Program-made: the position numbers and the translations under genes | Part shown: positions 17,729-26,527 of the stretch, in pieces | Position numbering within the stretch: the stretch's first letter is position 1 | How the letters are laid out: every line of letters begins with the position of its first letter | Assembly: GCF_033100095.1 (NCBI RefSeq) | Contig: NZ_CP136921.1 | Coordinates: 2,574,501-2,638,500, forward strand | Reading direction: 5' to 3' | Length of the DNA stretch: 64,000 nucleotides | From: Diaphorobacter limosus | GTDB taxonomy: Bacteria; Pseudomonadota; Gammaproteobacteria; Burkholderiales; Burkholderiaceae_C | The notes under the pieces: model-generated | Told to the model about the DNA's origin: nothing | Seen by the model: the letters and a program-made list of their open reading frames with translations, nothing else | The model's database searches: none

Positions 17729-18517
17729 TTACTGAAAGCGCGGCGCGCGTTTCTCGATGAAGGCGGTGACCGCCTCGCGGTGGTCCGCCGTCTTGTGGGC
17801 GATGGCCTGGTAGCCGGCCGACAGCTCCAGCAGCGTGGCCAGCGTGGCGCCCTGGCCCTCGCGCAGCAAGCGCTTGGTCATGCGCATCACGGCGCCGGGG
17901 TTGGCGGCTATTTTTTCGGCCAGGGCGCGTGCCGTGGGCAAGAGTTGATCAGCGGGCACCACGCGGCTCACCAGGCCACAGGCCAGCGCCTCCTGGGCGC
18001 TGATGGCCTCGCCGGTGAAGCTCATCTCGGCAGCCTTGGCCATGCCCACAGCACGCGGCAGCAACCAGGCACCGCCGTCGCCGGGGACGATGCCCACGCG
18101 CACGAAGCTCTCGGCAAAGGTCGCCGTCTCACTGCAGATGCGGATGTCGCACATGCAGGTCAGATCCAGCCCGGCCCCGATCGCCGGGCCATTCACGGCG
18201 CAGATCACGGGCACGTCCAGCTCGTACAGCGCCAAGGGGATCTGCTGTATGCCCTGGCGGTATTCCTCGCGGATCAGGTCGGGCGTGAGCGCGTCGTCGA
18301 AGAAGCGCTTCATGTCCTTGACGTTGCCGCCCGAGCTGAAGATGGGGCCGGCACCGGTGAGGATGACGACCTTGACGCCGGCGTCCTTACGCACGTCGGC
18401 GCACAGCTGCACGAACTCGGCCACCGCCGTGTTGCCGGTGAGCGCGTTGCGCGTCTCGGGCTGGTTCATGGTGACGGTGAGGATGGCGCCGTCGCGCTCG
18501 ATGGTCAGAAAGGCCAT
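17729..18517 (-). CDS. enoyl-CoA hydratase/isomerase family protein
   Basis: A 262-residue crotonase-fold protein. The oxyanion-hole segments are SSGGNVKDM (near residue 62) and CAVNGPAIGAGLDLTCMCDI (near residue 105). A typical helix follows with the region FVRVGIVPGDGGAWLLPRAV. It hydrates or isomerises an enoyl-CoA. GGAG precedes the start. It is the last gene of a minus-strand run with two acyl-CoA dehydrogenases and a Bug receptor, which fits step two of a beta-oxidation-like route for the imported acid. A repeat copy lies in the 105-base gap before it. Confidence 0.88.
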   Translation of the reverse strand: MAFLTIERDGAILTVTMNQPETRNALTGNTAVAEFVQLCADVRKDAGVKVVILTGAGPIFSSGGNVKDMKRFFDDALTPDLIREEYRQGIQQIPLALYELDVPVICAVNGPAIGAGLDLTCMCDIRICSETATFAESFVRVGIVPGDGGAWLLPRAVGMAKAAEMSFTGEAISAQEALACGLVSRVVPADQLLPTARALAEKIAANPGAVMRMTKRLLREGQGATLATLLELSAGYQAIAHKTADHREAVTAFIEKRAPRFQ

Positions 18518-18592
18518 GGGAACTCCATTTCAAAAAGAGGAGCCGTCAGCGCTTGTTTCTCATTGGTTTCAAGCATTTTCATGTTGAAACTC

Positions 18593-18624
18593 AATAACTA
18601 CAAGCGCAAGCAGCTATGGTTTTT
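18593..18624. repeat. dispersed short repeat, copy 2
   Basis: ATAACTACAAGCGCAAGCAG then AGCTATGGTTTTTAA between the two catabolic genes. Its right end supplies the stop of the upstream minus-strand dehydrogenase (18623). AGCTATGGTTTTT (18612-18624) is identical to 24270-24282 inside the acetoacetate-CoA ligase gene. Confidence 0.55.
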
Positions 18625-19660
18625 AATGCGCTGTCTCTACATCGGTGATGCGCCGCACCATGTCCAGCGTCAGGCCCTGGTGCTCCAGCAGGGCGCTGCC
18701 GGCCACGTCGTGCCAGTAGGACTCGCTGCCGGCCGCCTGGCGCCAGGCGTGCAGGCGGCGCGTGTAGAGCTGCAGGTCGTATTCGGCCGTGAAGCCGATG
18801 GCGCCGTGGATGGCATGCGCCAGCTCGGACACCACCAGCGCCGCCTCGCTGCAGCGCGCCTTGGCCGTGGCGACCCTCAAACGATCAGGCAGGCGGTCGG
18901 CCGCAAGGCCCGCGCCACTGCAGCCCAGCTGCGCCGCCATGCGCGCGGCGAAGACATGCTCGCTCATCACCGCCAGCTGGTGCTGTATGGCCTGGAACTT
19001 GCCGATGGGCCGGCCGAACTGCTGGCGCTCGTTGGCGTATTGCAGCGTGCGCTGAAAGACATGCATCAACGCGCCGGCCATCTGCGGCGCCAGCAGCGCG
19101 GCCTGCAGCGTGCGCGCATCCAGCCCCTGGGCGACGGGTACCACGGGCGCGGCCAGCATCTGGCTGGGCGACCAGGCGAAGGCCGCATCCAGCGCCAGCG
19201 CCTGGGGCGTGGTCTGGGCAGCTTGAACGGCCAGCAGATGCCAGCCATCGCCCGCCTGCACCAGCACGCTGGCGGCCACCCGGCCGCCACGCACCAGGGC
19301 GCAGCGCAGGCCACCGTCCTGGGTGCGCTCACCACTGGCCAGCGCGATGGCGCCCGCGGGCCGCGCCATGCCGGCCTGCGCCAGCAGCGCACGCGCCAGC
19401 AGGGTGTCGCCCAGTGGCAGCGGCAGGGCATGGGCGCCGGCCTGCTCCAGCACGCCGAACAGCTGGGACAGGCCCAGGCCGGCGCCGCCCTCTGCCTCAT
19501 CCAGCAGCGCATCGGCCAGGCCCGCGGCCTCGATCTGGGCCCAGAGTGCCTCGGCCTGCGGCGCGCCCAGCCCGCCGGCCTCGATGGCGCGCACCACGGC
19601 CGGGGTGCATTCGCCCACCAGCAGCTGGCGCGCGGCGTCGGCAAACAAATCGTTGTCCAT
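18623..19660 (-). CDS. acyl-CoA dehydrogenase family protein, small subunit type
   Basis: A 345-residue flavoprotein-like dehydrogenase with a weakly conserved middle region and a recognisable C-terminal helical domain (NERQQFGRPIGKFQAIQHQL, then AIHGAIGFTAEYDLQLYTRR). It follows a longer dehydrogenase by 12 bases. Such tandem pairs often form heteromeric acyl-CoA dehydrogenases. I used the ATG ending at 19660: AAAGGA is 6 bases before it but directly abuts the alternative ATG at 19666. The substrate is unknown; the neighbours suggest the CoA ester of the acid bound by the Bug receptor. Confidence 0.85.
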   Translation of the reverse strand: MDNDLFADAARQLLVGECTPAVVRAIEAGGLGAPQAEALWAQIEAAGLADALLDEAEGGAGLGLSQLFGVLEQAGAHALPLPLGDTLLARALLAQAGMARPAGAIALASGERTQDGGLRCALVRGGRVAASVLVQAGDGWHLLAVQAAQTTPQALALDAAFAWSPSQMLAAPVVPVAQGLDARTLQAALLAPQMAGALMHVFQRTLQYANERQQFGRPIGKFQAIQHQLAVMSEHVFAARMAAQLGCSGAGLAADRLPDRLRVATAKARCSEAALVVSELAHAIHGAIGFTAEYDLQLYTRRLHAWRQAAGSESYWHDVAGSALLEHQGLTLDMVRRITDVETAH

Positions 19661-19671
19661 GCCCATTCCTT

Positions 19672-20829
19672 TCAACGCAGTCCGAGGCCGCGCGCGATCA
19701 TGCCGCGCAGGATGTCGCGCGTGCCGCCGCGCAGCGAGTACGAGGGCGCGGCCTCGGTCACGTATTTCAGCGTCAGCAGCAATTCGACGGGAACATCCTC
19801 GCCCTCGCGCGCGAACAGGTCGTCGGCAATGGCCGCAGGAATCATCTGCTCCAGCGTCGTGCCCAGCTCTTTCACAAGCGCCGCCTCGACGATGGGGCTC
19901 TCGCCGCGCACCAGCTTGTCCTGTATCGCCACCGACATGGCGCGCAGGGGGCTTAGTTGCGTCAACACCTTGCCCGCCAGGCGCACGCTTGACGCGCTGC
20001 GGCCCTGCGGCGTGCGCAAGTAATCCAGCCACTGGTCGAACAGCACGATGGAGGAGAACAGCCGCTCCGGGCCGCTACGCTCAAAGGCCAGCTCGGCCGT
20101 CACCTGCTCCCAGCCCTGACCCTCGGCGCCGATCAGCGCGTCGGCGCTGAGTTGCACGTTGTCGAAAAACACCTCGCAGAAATGGCTGTCACCCGACAGA
20201 TCCTCGATGGGGCGCACGGTGACGCCCGGCAAAGACAGATCGACGATGACCTGGGACAGGCCCTTGTGCCTGTCCTCGCTGCTGCCGGAAGTGCGCACCA
20301 GCGCGATCATGTACTGGCAGTGGTGGGCGTTGGTGGTCCAGATCTTCTGGCCATTCAGCACAAAGCCTTTTTCATTGGGCGTGGCGCGCGTCTTAACGCT
20401 GGCCAGGTCGGAGCCCGAGCCCGGCTCGCTCATGCCGATGCAAAAGAATGCCTCGCCGCGGCACACGCGCGGGATGTAGAAGCGCTTTTGCGCCTCGGTG
20501 CCGTACTTCAGGATCAGCGGCGCGCTCTGCCGATCCGCGATCCAGTGCGAGCCCACGGGCGCGCCGCAGGCCAGAAACTCCTCCACCAGCACATAGCGCG
20601 TGAAGGCGCTGCGCCCGCCGCCGCCGTACTCCTTCGGCAAGGTCACGCCTATCCAGCCCTTGGCCCCCAGCTTGCGGCTCAGCTCGGCGCTGTAGCCGCC
20701 CCAGGAGCGGGCGCGCACATGGGCCGGCAAGTCCTGGATGGCCTCGGCTAGAAAGGCGCGCACCTCGGGGCGCAGCGCCTCGTCTGCGGGCGGAATGCGC
20801 GTGAGCGCGAGTGAATCCAGGGTGCTCAT
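19672..20829 (-). CDS. acyl-CoA dehydrogenase
   Basis: A 385-residue acyl-CoA dehydrogenase of full length. It shows IGVTLPKEYGGGGRSAFTRY in the N-terminal domain, FCIGMSEPGSGSDLASVKTR at the FAD/substrate loop and GFVLNGQKIWTTNAHHCQYM in the beta domain. The C-terminus SLRGGTRDILRGMIARGLGL includes the family GGT...RG nucleotide contact. The start MSTLDSLAL follows AAAGGAGGCGGGG. It lies 13 bases from the Bug receptor stop and 12 bases before the second dehydrogenase, so the three genes are surely one transcript. Confidence 0.92.
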   Translation of the reverse strand: MSTLDSLALTRIPPADEALRPEVRAFLAEAIQDLPAHVRARSWGGYSAELSRKLGAKGWIGVTLPKEYGGGGRSAFTRYVLVEEFLACGAPVGSHWIADRQSAPLILKYGTEAQKRFYIPRVCRGEAFFCIGMSEPGSGSDLASVKTRATPNEKGFVLNGQKIWTTNAHHCQYMIALVRTSGSSEDRHKGLSQVIVDLSLPGVTVRPIEDLSGDSHFCEVFFDNVQLSADALIGAEGQGWEQVTAELAFERSGPERLFSSIVLFDQWLDYLRTPQGRSASSVRLAGKVLTQLSPLRAMSVAIQDKLVRGESPIVEAALVKELGTTLEQMIPAAIADDLFAREGEDVPVELLLTLKYVTEAAPSYSLRGGTRDILRGMIARGLGLR

Positions 20830-20842
20830 GTCCCCGCCTCCT

Positions 20843-21829
20843 TTACTGCAGCGGCACCTTGGCCTGCTGCACGATGCGCTTCCACAGCGCGATCTCGCCC
20901 TTCTGGAACTCATGCATCTGCGCCGGCCCGCCCGTCATCGGTGTGGCGCCCAGGCGCTCGTAGAAGGCGCGCGTCTCGTCCATCTTGGCGATGGTGGTGA
21001 ACAGCGCGGCCAGCTTCGCCGTCTCGGCCGTCGGGGTCTTGGCCGACACCATGGCGCCCACCCAGGTATAGGCCTCGAAGCCCGGCAACCCCGCCTCGCT
21101 CATGGTGGGCACGTCCAGGGCATTGGGCACACGCTGGTCGGCGGCCACGGCCAGGATCTTCACGCGCCCGCCCTTGGCCAGCTCCAGCACCGCGGTGACC
21201 TCGGCAAACGCAAAGTCCACCGTGCCCGAGGCCACGGCGGTCATGGTCTCGCCGGCGCTCTTGAAGGGCACATGCACGGTCTGCAGGCCGGCGCGGTCGT
21301 TGAGCAGCTCGCCCATCAGCTGGTAGCCGGCCGAGCCGGCGCCAAAGTTGGCCTTGCCCGGATGCGCCTTGGCATACGCAATCAGGCTCTTCAGGTCGCC
21401 ATTGGGCGAACCCGGCGGCACTACCAGCATGGCGGGCGCACGCATCATCATGGTCAGCGGCGCAAAGTCCTTCGCCGGGTCGTAGGGCAGCTCCTTGAAC
21501 AGCGCTGCGTTCACGGCCAGCGTGGAGTTGCTGCCTATGAACACGGTGTAGCCATCGGCCGGCGCCGTGAGCACCTGCTTGACGGCCAGAAAGCCATTGG
21601 CGCCGGGCTTGTTCTCCACCACCACGGCCTGGCCCGTCAGGTCCTGCAGCTTTTTGGCGAAGTAGCGCGCCGAGGTGTCGGTGCCGCTGCCGGGCCCGAA
21701 GGGAACCACGAACTTGATGGTCTTGGACGGGAAGGCCTGCGCCTGGGCGGCGGGCGCCATGGCGGCGCCCAGGGCCACGAGGCCGGCGGCCACGAGGGCG
21801 CGCAGCGTGCTTCTGCGGTGCAATGGCAT
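20843..21829 (-). CDS. Bug-family (TctC-like) periplasmic solute-binding protein 1
   Basis: A 328-residue exported receptor. The signal peptide (MPLHRRSTLRALVAAGLVAL..., cleavage near residue 30-32) is followed by the family pattern KFVVPFGPGSGTDTSARYFA, VVVENKPGANGFLAV and PADGYTVFIGSNS. Bug proteins bind small carboxylates for tripartite tricarboxylate transporters, but no TctA/TctB genes are present here, so it must use a distant permease or act as a sensor. It is the first gene of the catabolic operon and is divergent from a LysR gene. Confidence 0.92.
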   Translation of the reverse strand: MPLHRRSTLRALVAAGLVALGAAMAPAAQAQAFPSKTIKFVVPFGPGSGTDTSARYFAKKLQDLTGQAVVVENKPGANGFLAVKQVLTAPADGYTVFIGSNSTLAVNAALFKELPYDPAKDFAPLTMMMRAPAMLVVPPGSPNGDLKSLIAYAKAHPGKANFGAGSAGYQLMGELLNDRAGLQTVHVPFKSAGETMTAVASGTVDFAFAEVTAVLELAKGGRVKILAVAADQRVPNALDVPTMSEAGLPGFEAYTWVGAMVSAKTPTAETAKLAALFTTIAKMDETRAFYERLGATPMTGGPAQMHEFQKGEIALWKRIVQQAKVPLQ

Positions 21830-21886
21830 GGGTGATGTCTCCTGGCAATGCGCTTTCGGGACACTTTAGGCCGCTGGTGCCATGCT

Positions 21887-21916
21887 GTCTAATATTAAAA
21901 ATATTGATCGCAATAT
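21887..21916. promoter_or_regulatory. LysR-type operator in the divergent Bug/LysR promoter
   Basis: An AT-rich island in the 101-base divergent space. ATATTGATCGCAATAT (21901-21916) is an inverted repeat with 6-base arms and a 4-base centre, in the T-N11-A style of LysR sites. Just left of it, AATATTAAAAATATT adds a second dyad. The site is 14 bases from the LysR start, so autoregulation is likely. Confidence 0.6.
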
Positions 21917-21930
21917 CCGATGAATATCAA

Positions 21931-22845
21931 ATGAACCTGCGCCAACTGCACCAGTTCGTCACGCTGGCCGAGACGGGTAACTTTCACCGCGCGGCCGAGC
22001 GGCTGCACATGGCGCAGCCGCCGCTGTCGGTGTCGATCCGCAAGCTGGAGGGCGAGCTGGGCGCCCCGCTGTTCGAGCGCACCAGCACCGGCGTGCTGCT
22101 GACCCCGGCCGGCCAGGCCATGCTGGAGGATGCACGGCGCGCGCTGCAGCATGCGGAGCAATGCCGCCAGGCAGTGCAGCACGCGCGCGCGGGCACCGGC
22201 GGGCGGCTGCGCCTGGGCATCATCGGCTCGGCCACCTATGCGCTGCTGCCGCGGCTGATTCCGTCGCTGCGCGCGCGCTACCCGCAGATCGCGCTGGAGC
22301 TGACCGAAGCCACCTCGTCCGAGATCCTGGAAGGTCTGCTCGCGCGCCGCTTTGACGCCGGCCTGCTGCGCTTTCCCGTACTGGACGCAAGCGGCTTCGA
22401 CCTGACGCCGCTGGACCGCGACGATTTCGTGCTGGCCGTGGCCGAGAGCAGCCCGCTGGCCGCGCGCGGGGCGATTGCCCTGCACGAGGCCGCGCGGGAG
22501 CCCTTCATCATGTACCCGCGCGCCAAGGTGCCGGGCCTGGCGGCCCTGGCCATGATGCGCTGCCAGGCCTCGGGCTTTGCGCCGCGCGTGGCGCAGGAGG
22601 CCTCGCAGGTGCAGACCATCATGAGCCTGGTGGCCTCGGGCCTGGGCGTGGGCCTGGTGGCCGGCGTGGCGCGCCAGGCGGTGCCGCGCGGCGTGGTCTG
22701 CCTGGCGCTGACCGACAACCCGCCGGGCTTTCACATCAGCATTGCGCTGGCGCGGCTGGCGGGTGACACGAGCCGCGTGGTGCAGCGCTTTACCGAGCAT
22801 GCGCTGGAATGCGGTGCAAGCACGGGAGCGCCGGCGCTCCAATGA
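21931..22845 (+). CDS. LysR-family regulator, divergent from the Bug catabolic operon
   Basis: A 304-residue LysR protein. The helix-turn-helix is MNLRQLHQFVTLAETGNFHR followed by AERLHMAQPPLSVSIRKLEG. The effector domain carries the family's conserved glycines (GRLRLGIIGSATYALLPRL). The start at 21931 was chosen at the helix; the longer frame would read into the promoter. Divergence from the Bug/acyl-CoA dehydrogenase operon, with a dyad between them, makes it the likely acid-responsive activator of that operon. Confidence 0.92.
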   Translation: MNLRQLHQFVTLAETGNFHRAAERLHMAQPPLSVSIRKLEGELGAPLFERTSTGVLLTPAGQAMLEDARRALQHAEQCRQAVQHARAGTGGRLRLGIIGSATYALLPRLIPSLRARYPQIALELTEATSSEILEGLLARRFDAGLLRFPVLDASGFDLTPLDRDDFVLAVAESSPLAARGAIALHEAAREPFIMYPRAKVPGLAALAMMRCQASGFAPRVAQEASQVQTIMSLVASGLGVGLVAGVARQAVPRGVVCLALTDNPPGFHISIALARLAGDTSRVVQRFTEHALECGASTGAPALQ

Positions 22846-22860
22846 AAAATGGCTGCAGCA

Positions 22861-22893
22861 CAGTTGCAACAAGCGCATACAGCTATTATTTAT
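22861..22893. repeat. dispersed short repeat, copy 3
   Basis: TTGCAACAAGCGCATACAGC then TATTATTTATG in the short convergent space between the LysR gene and acetoacetate-CoA ligase. The TAA stop of the ligase (22890-22892) lies inside it. Confidence 0.5.
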
Positions 22894-24971
22894 GAAGCAC
22901 TCCGCCGCTCCGCATAGTCCACATACCAGGCCAGGCAGCCGGGATTGGCCATGGCCTCCTGGTTCACCACCCTGGCCAGGGGCTGGCCCAGCAACAGCTT
23001 CTTGATGGGCAGCTCCTGCTTCTTGCCGCTCAGGGTGCGCGGCACCTCGGGCACCTGTTCTATGGCATCGGGGACGAAGCGCGGGCTCAAGCGTTGGCGG
23101 ATGGCGGTGTTGATGCGCCCGCGCAGGGCGTCATCCAGCACCGCCCCCGCCCGCAGCACCACGAACAGCGGCATGAAGCTCTCGCGGCCCAGGTATTCCA
23201 GATCGACGACCATGGAGTCCAGCACCTCGGGCAGGGCCTCGACGGCGCTGTAGATCTCGCTGGTGCCCATGCGCAGGCCATGGCGGTTGATGGTGGCGTC
23301 TGATCGGCCATAGATCACGCACCACTCGCCCCGGCCCTCTTCGTCGCCTATGCGCAGCCAGTCGCCATGGCGCCAGACGCTGCCGGCCTCGGGGCCCAGG
23401 TCGCCGCCGCCGGGCCGGCGGCCGTGGCCGGGTGGGTACATCTCGAAGTAGCTGGCCAGGTAGCGTGCGTTTCCGGGGTCGTTCCAGAAGGCCAGCGGCA
23501 TGGACGGGATCGGCTGCGTGCAGACCAGCTCGCCCACCTGGCCGGTAACGGGCGCGCCGGCCTCGTTCCAGGCCTCGACGGCCGCGCCCAGCATGCGGCA
23601 CTGCATCAGGCCGGCGCGCTGCGGCAGCTCGGGCGTGCCGGCGATGAAGCCGCCGGCAAAGTCGGTGCCGCCCGAGATGTTGAGCCACCAGATGTCCTCT
23701 TGCGCCGGGGTGGCGGCAATGGCTGCGAACTGCGCGCTGCCCCACTCCTGCACCTCGGCCGAGAGCGGCGAGCCGGTGCTGCCCAGCGCGCGTATGCGCG
23801 ACAGGTCGCCGCAGCGGGCCAGATCCACACCCGCCTTCATGCAGCCGGCAAAGAAGGCCGCGCCCGATCCCAGGAAGGTAACGCGGTGGCGCGCCGCAAA
23901 GCGCCATAGGGTGCCCCAGTCGGGCGCCTGGCGCGGCCCGCCGGGGCTGCCGTCGAAGATCACGCAGGTGGTGCCCGACAGCAGGCCCGCCACCTGGCAG
24001 TTCCACATCACCCAGCCGGTGGAGCTGTACCAGCAAAAACGCTCGCCCAGGCTGTTGGCGGCGTAGCTGGCGCCCAGGTCCATGTGCAAGCCGGTAACCA
24101 TGGCGACGAGCACGATGCCGCCATGCGAATGCACGATGGGCTTTGGCAACCCCGTGGTGCCGCTGGAATAGACGATCCACAGCGGGTGGTCGAATGGCAG
24201 CCATAGCGGCTCGAAGGCCGCCACTTCGGCATCATTTCGGGCCACAACGTCCGTGTAGCGGGCGCTGCCAGCTATGGTTTTTGCGGCATCCAGGTTGTTT
24301 ACCAGCAGCAGGTGGCGCAGGCTGGGCAGCTCGGCGCGCAGCTCGGCCAGCACCGGGGTGCGATCCATGTCCACGCCGGCCCAGGTCACGCCGTCCACGG
24401 CGATCAGCACCTTGGGCTCTATCTGGCGCAGGCGGTCGAGCACGGCGCTGGTGCCCATGTCGGGCGCGCACACGCTCCACACGGCGCCTATGCTGGCGCA
24501 GGCCAGAAAGGCCACCATGGTTTCGGGCATGTTGGGCAGGTAGGCCGCCACGCGGTCGCCCGGCTGCACGCCCTGGGCCTGCAGGTGCAGGGCCAGCGCC
24601 GCGCTCTGGCGCTTCAGCTCGGGCCAGGACAGTTCGCGCACGCGGCCCTTTTCGTCCTCGCTGATCACCGCCGCCAGGCCCGCGCCGTGCGCCGCATCCA
24701 CATGGCGCAGCACCTGCCGGGCGTAGTTGACCTGCGCGCCCGGAAACCACTCGGCCCCCGGCATCCGGTAGCGCCCCAGCACCGCGCGGTGCGGCGTGGG
24801 CGAGGCCAGCGCGTGGTAGTCCCAGATGCTTTGCCAGAAGGCGTCCAGCTCGGTCACCGACCAGCGCCACAGCGCCGGGTAGTCGGCAAACGCCAGGCCG
24901 CGCTCGGCGCGCAGCCAGTCCTGGTACAGGCGCATGCGCGGCACATAGGGTGGGGTGTTGTTTGTCTCCAT
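22890..24971 (-). CDS. aacS: acetoacetate--CoA ligase
   Basis: A 693-residue adenylate-forming enzyme. The N-terminal part (RMRLYQDWLRAERGLAFADY, then LDAFWQSIWDYHALASPTPH) is typical of acetoacetyl-CoA synthetases. The AMP-binding loop is IVYSSGTTGLPKPIVHSHGG, and WLNISGGTDFAGGFIAG and WRHGDWLRIGDEEGRGEWCV follow. It makes acetoacetyl-CoA from acetoacetate and ATP and could feed polyhydroxybutyrate or ketone-body use with the 3-hydroxybutyrate dehydrogenase at the window end. A repeat-like 21-base piece is read in frame near residues 230-236. The start METNNTP was chosen because the family begins shortly after it. Confidence 0.9.
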   Translation of the reverse strand: METNNTPPYVPRMRLYQDWLRAERGLAFADYPALWRWSVTELDAFWQSIWDYHALASPTPHRAVLGRYRMPGAEWFPGAQVNYARQVLRHVDAAHGAGLAAVISEDEKGRVRELSWPELKRQSAALALHLQAQGVQPGDRVAAYLPNMPETMVAFLACASIGAVWSVCAPDMGTSAVLDRLRQIEPKVLIAVDGVTWAGVDMDRTPVLAELRAELPSLRHLLLVNNLDAAKTIAGSARYTDVVARNDAEVAAFEPLWLPFDHPLWIVYSSGTTGLPKPIVHSHGGIVLVAMVTGLHMDLGASYAANSLGERFCWYSSTGWVMWNCQVAGLLSGTTCVIFDGSPGGPRQAPDWGTLWRFAARHRVTFLGSGAAFFAGCMKAGVDLARCGDLSRIRALGSTGSPLSAEVQEWGSAQFAAIAATPAQEDIWWLNISGGTDFAGGFIAGTPELPQRAGLMQCRMLGAAVEAWNEAGAPVTGQVGELVCTQPIPSMPLAFWNDPGNARYLASYFEMYPPGHGRRPGGGDLGPEAGSVWRHGDWLRIGDEEGRGEWCVIYGRSDATINRHGLRMGTSEIYSAVEALPEVLDSMVVDLEYLGRESFMPLFVVLRAGAVLDDALRGRINTAIRQRLSPRFVPDAIEQVPEVPRTLSGKKQELPIKKLLLGQPLARVVNQEAMANPGCLAWYVDYAERRSAS
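24262..24282. repeat. repeat-like segment inside the aacS coding region
   Basis: GCGCTGCCAGCTATGGTTTT (24262-24281) in the plus-strand sense, read in aacS as AKTIAGSA. Thirteen bases are identical to the intergenic copy at 18612-18624. It may be an in-frame relic of the same repeat or chance. Confidence 0.35.
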
Positions 24972-25052
24972 CGCGCCAGCGTAGCAGCGCGGCCCGAGGG
25001 GCGTCAGCCTCCATCGGTCGCGCGCCGGACAGTTGCCGCCGCGCAAAAATTC

Positions 25053-25145
25053 CGTTTCCAAATCATGCGTGTCTAGGCGCGAAGCCGCAGGCAGTGCTGT
25101 CGCACGACAAGGCGAAGCAACAACGACACGGGTGATTTGGAAACG
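25053..25145. repeat. 93-base near-palindromic element
   Basis: In the 212-base divergent space between aacS and the hydroxylase gene. The arms 25053-25073 (CGTTTCCAAATCATGCGTGTC is 21 bases; first half CGTTTCCAAATCA) and 25125-25145 (ending TGATTTGGAAACG) match at 19 of 21 positions. A central GTGC-TGTC-GCAC mini-hairpin and several GGC/GCC runs lie inside. It resembles the other long palindrome at 12803-12899 in size and design but not in sequence. Confidence 0.65.
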
Positions 25146-25183
25146 CAATAACCCTGCGCCGGGCCGGCCGTACCATACGGCCC

Positions 25184-26428
25184 ATGCAACACAGCGACGT
25201 TCTCATCGTTGGCGCAGGCCCGGCCGGCCTGTCGCTGTCCATCTCCCTGGCGCAGGCGGGCTTTGCCGTCACCGTGGTCGAGCAGCAAGGCGCGCAGCAG
25301 CTGGCCGCGCCCGCGCCGGACGGGCGCGAGATCGCCCTGACCCACCCCAGCGTGGCGCTGCTGCAGAGCCTGGGCAGCTGGCAAGAGCTGGACGCGCACG
25401 AGGTGGGCCTGCTGCGCGAGGCCCAGGTGCATGACGGCCCGGTGGGCCAGTCTGGCGCCATGCAGCTGCACGCCGGCGGCAGCGGCGTCGATCACCTGGG
25501 CTGGATCGTCCCCAACCACGCGCTGCGCCGCAGCGCCTGGGCCGTGGCCAGCCGCACGCCAGGGATCAAGCTGATCACCGGCGCGCGCGTGGGCCAGGTC
25601 AGCATCACGCCCGAGCAGGCCCAGTTGAGCTACACCAGCGCCGACCGCCCCGACGCGCCGGCGCAGCAGCTGCAGGCGCCGCTGCTGGTGGCCGCCGACA
25701 GCCGCTTTTCCAGCATCCGGCGCCAGCTGGGCATTGGCGCATCCATGAACGACTTTGGCCGCACGGTCATCGTCTGCCGCATGCGCCACGAGCTGCCGCA
25801 CCACGAGACCGCGCACGAATGCTTTGGCTACGAGCGCACGCTGGCCATACTGCCGCTGCCCGACGACGTGGTGGACGGCAGCCCCATGTGCTCGGCCGTG
25901 GTAACGGCCGACAGCGCGCAGGCGCAGGCGCTGCTGGCGCTCAGCCCGGCAGACTTTGCCGCCGCCGTGCAGGCGCAGTTCCAGCACCGGCTGGGTGCCA
26001 TGGAGCTGGTGGGCGAGCGCCATGCCTACCCGCTGGTGGCCGTGTGGGCGCAGCGCTTCGTCGGCCGGCGCTGCGCGTTGATAGGCGATGCCGCCGTGGG
26101 CATGCACCCAGTCACGGCCCATGGCTACAACCTGGGCCTGGCCGGCGTGGAAAGCCTCACCGCCACGCTGCACGCGGCGCAAGCGCGCGGCCAGGACATT
26201 GGCGATGCCGCGGTGCTGGCACGCTACGAACGCCAGCACCGCCTGCACGCCTGGCCCATCTACCAGGGCACGAACACCGTCGTCGGCCTGTACACCGACA
26301 CCCGGCCGCTGCCCAAACTGCTGCGCCGCGCAGTGCTGGCCGGCTCCACCCGGCTGCCGCCGCTCAAGGCCCTGATCGTCAGCCAGCTCACCGGGCGGCG
26401 CCCGGCCTGGCCGACGTTGCCACGCTGA
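25184..26428 (+). CDS. ubiM: FAD-dependent hydroxylase, UbiH/UbiM family
   Basis: A 414-residue aromatic hydroxylase. The N-terminal Rossmann motif is VLIVGAGPAGLSLSISLAQA. The second FAD segment GDAAVGMHPVTAHGYNLGLA is characteristic of ubiquinone-pathway monooxygenases. The HPVTAHG variant and single-gene context point to UbiM, a 5-hydroxylase of demethoxyubiquinol, rather than UbiH or UbiF; the assignment within the group is my inference. It would act at the inner membrane. It is monocistronic, with a palindromic element upstream. Confidence 0.72.
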   Translation: MQHSDVLIVGAGPAGLSLSISLAQAGFAVTVVEQQGAQQLAAPAPDGREIALTHPSVALLQSLGSWQELDAHEVGLLREAQVHDGPVGQSGAMQLHAGGSGVDHLGWIVPNHALRRSAWAVASRTPGIKLITGARVGQVSITPEQAQLSYTSADRPDAPAQQLQAPLLVAADSRFSSIRRQLGIGASMNDFGRTVIVCRMRHELPHHETAHECFGYERTLAILPLPDDVVDGSPMCSAVVTADSAQAQALLALSPADFAAAVQAQFQHRLGAMELVGERHAYPLVAVWAQRFVGRRCALIGDAAVGMHPVTAHGYNLGLAGVESLTATLHAAQARGQDIGDAAVLARYERQHRLHAWPIYQGTNTVVGLYTDTRPLPKLLRRAVLAGSTRLPPLKALIVSQLTGRRPAWPTLPR

Positions 26429-26527
26429 GCCATAACCGCAGCTTATGGATAGACGCCGACGCGCGTCTACCAGGCAGGCTCATGGCCACCTACAGTGGGG
26501 GCATCGCCTTGACAACACCGGTCGGCC

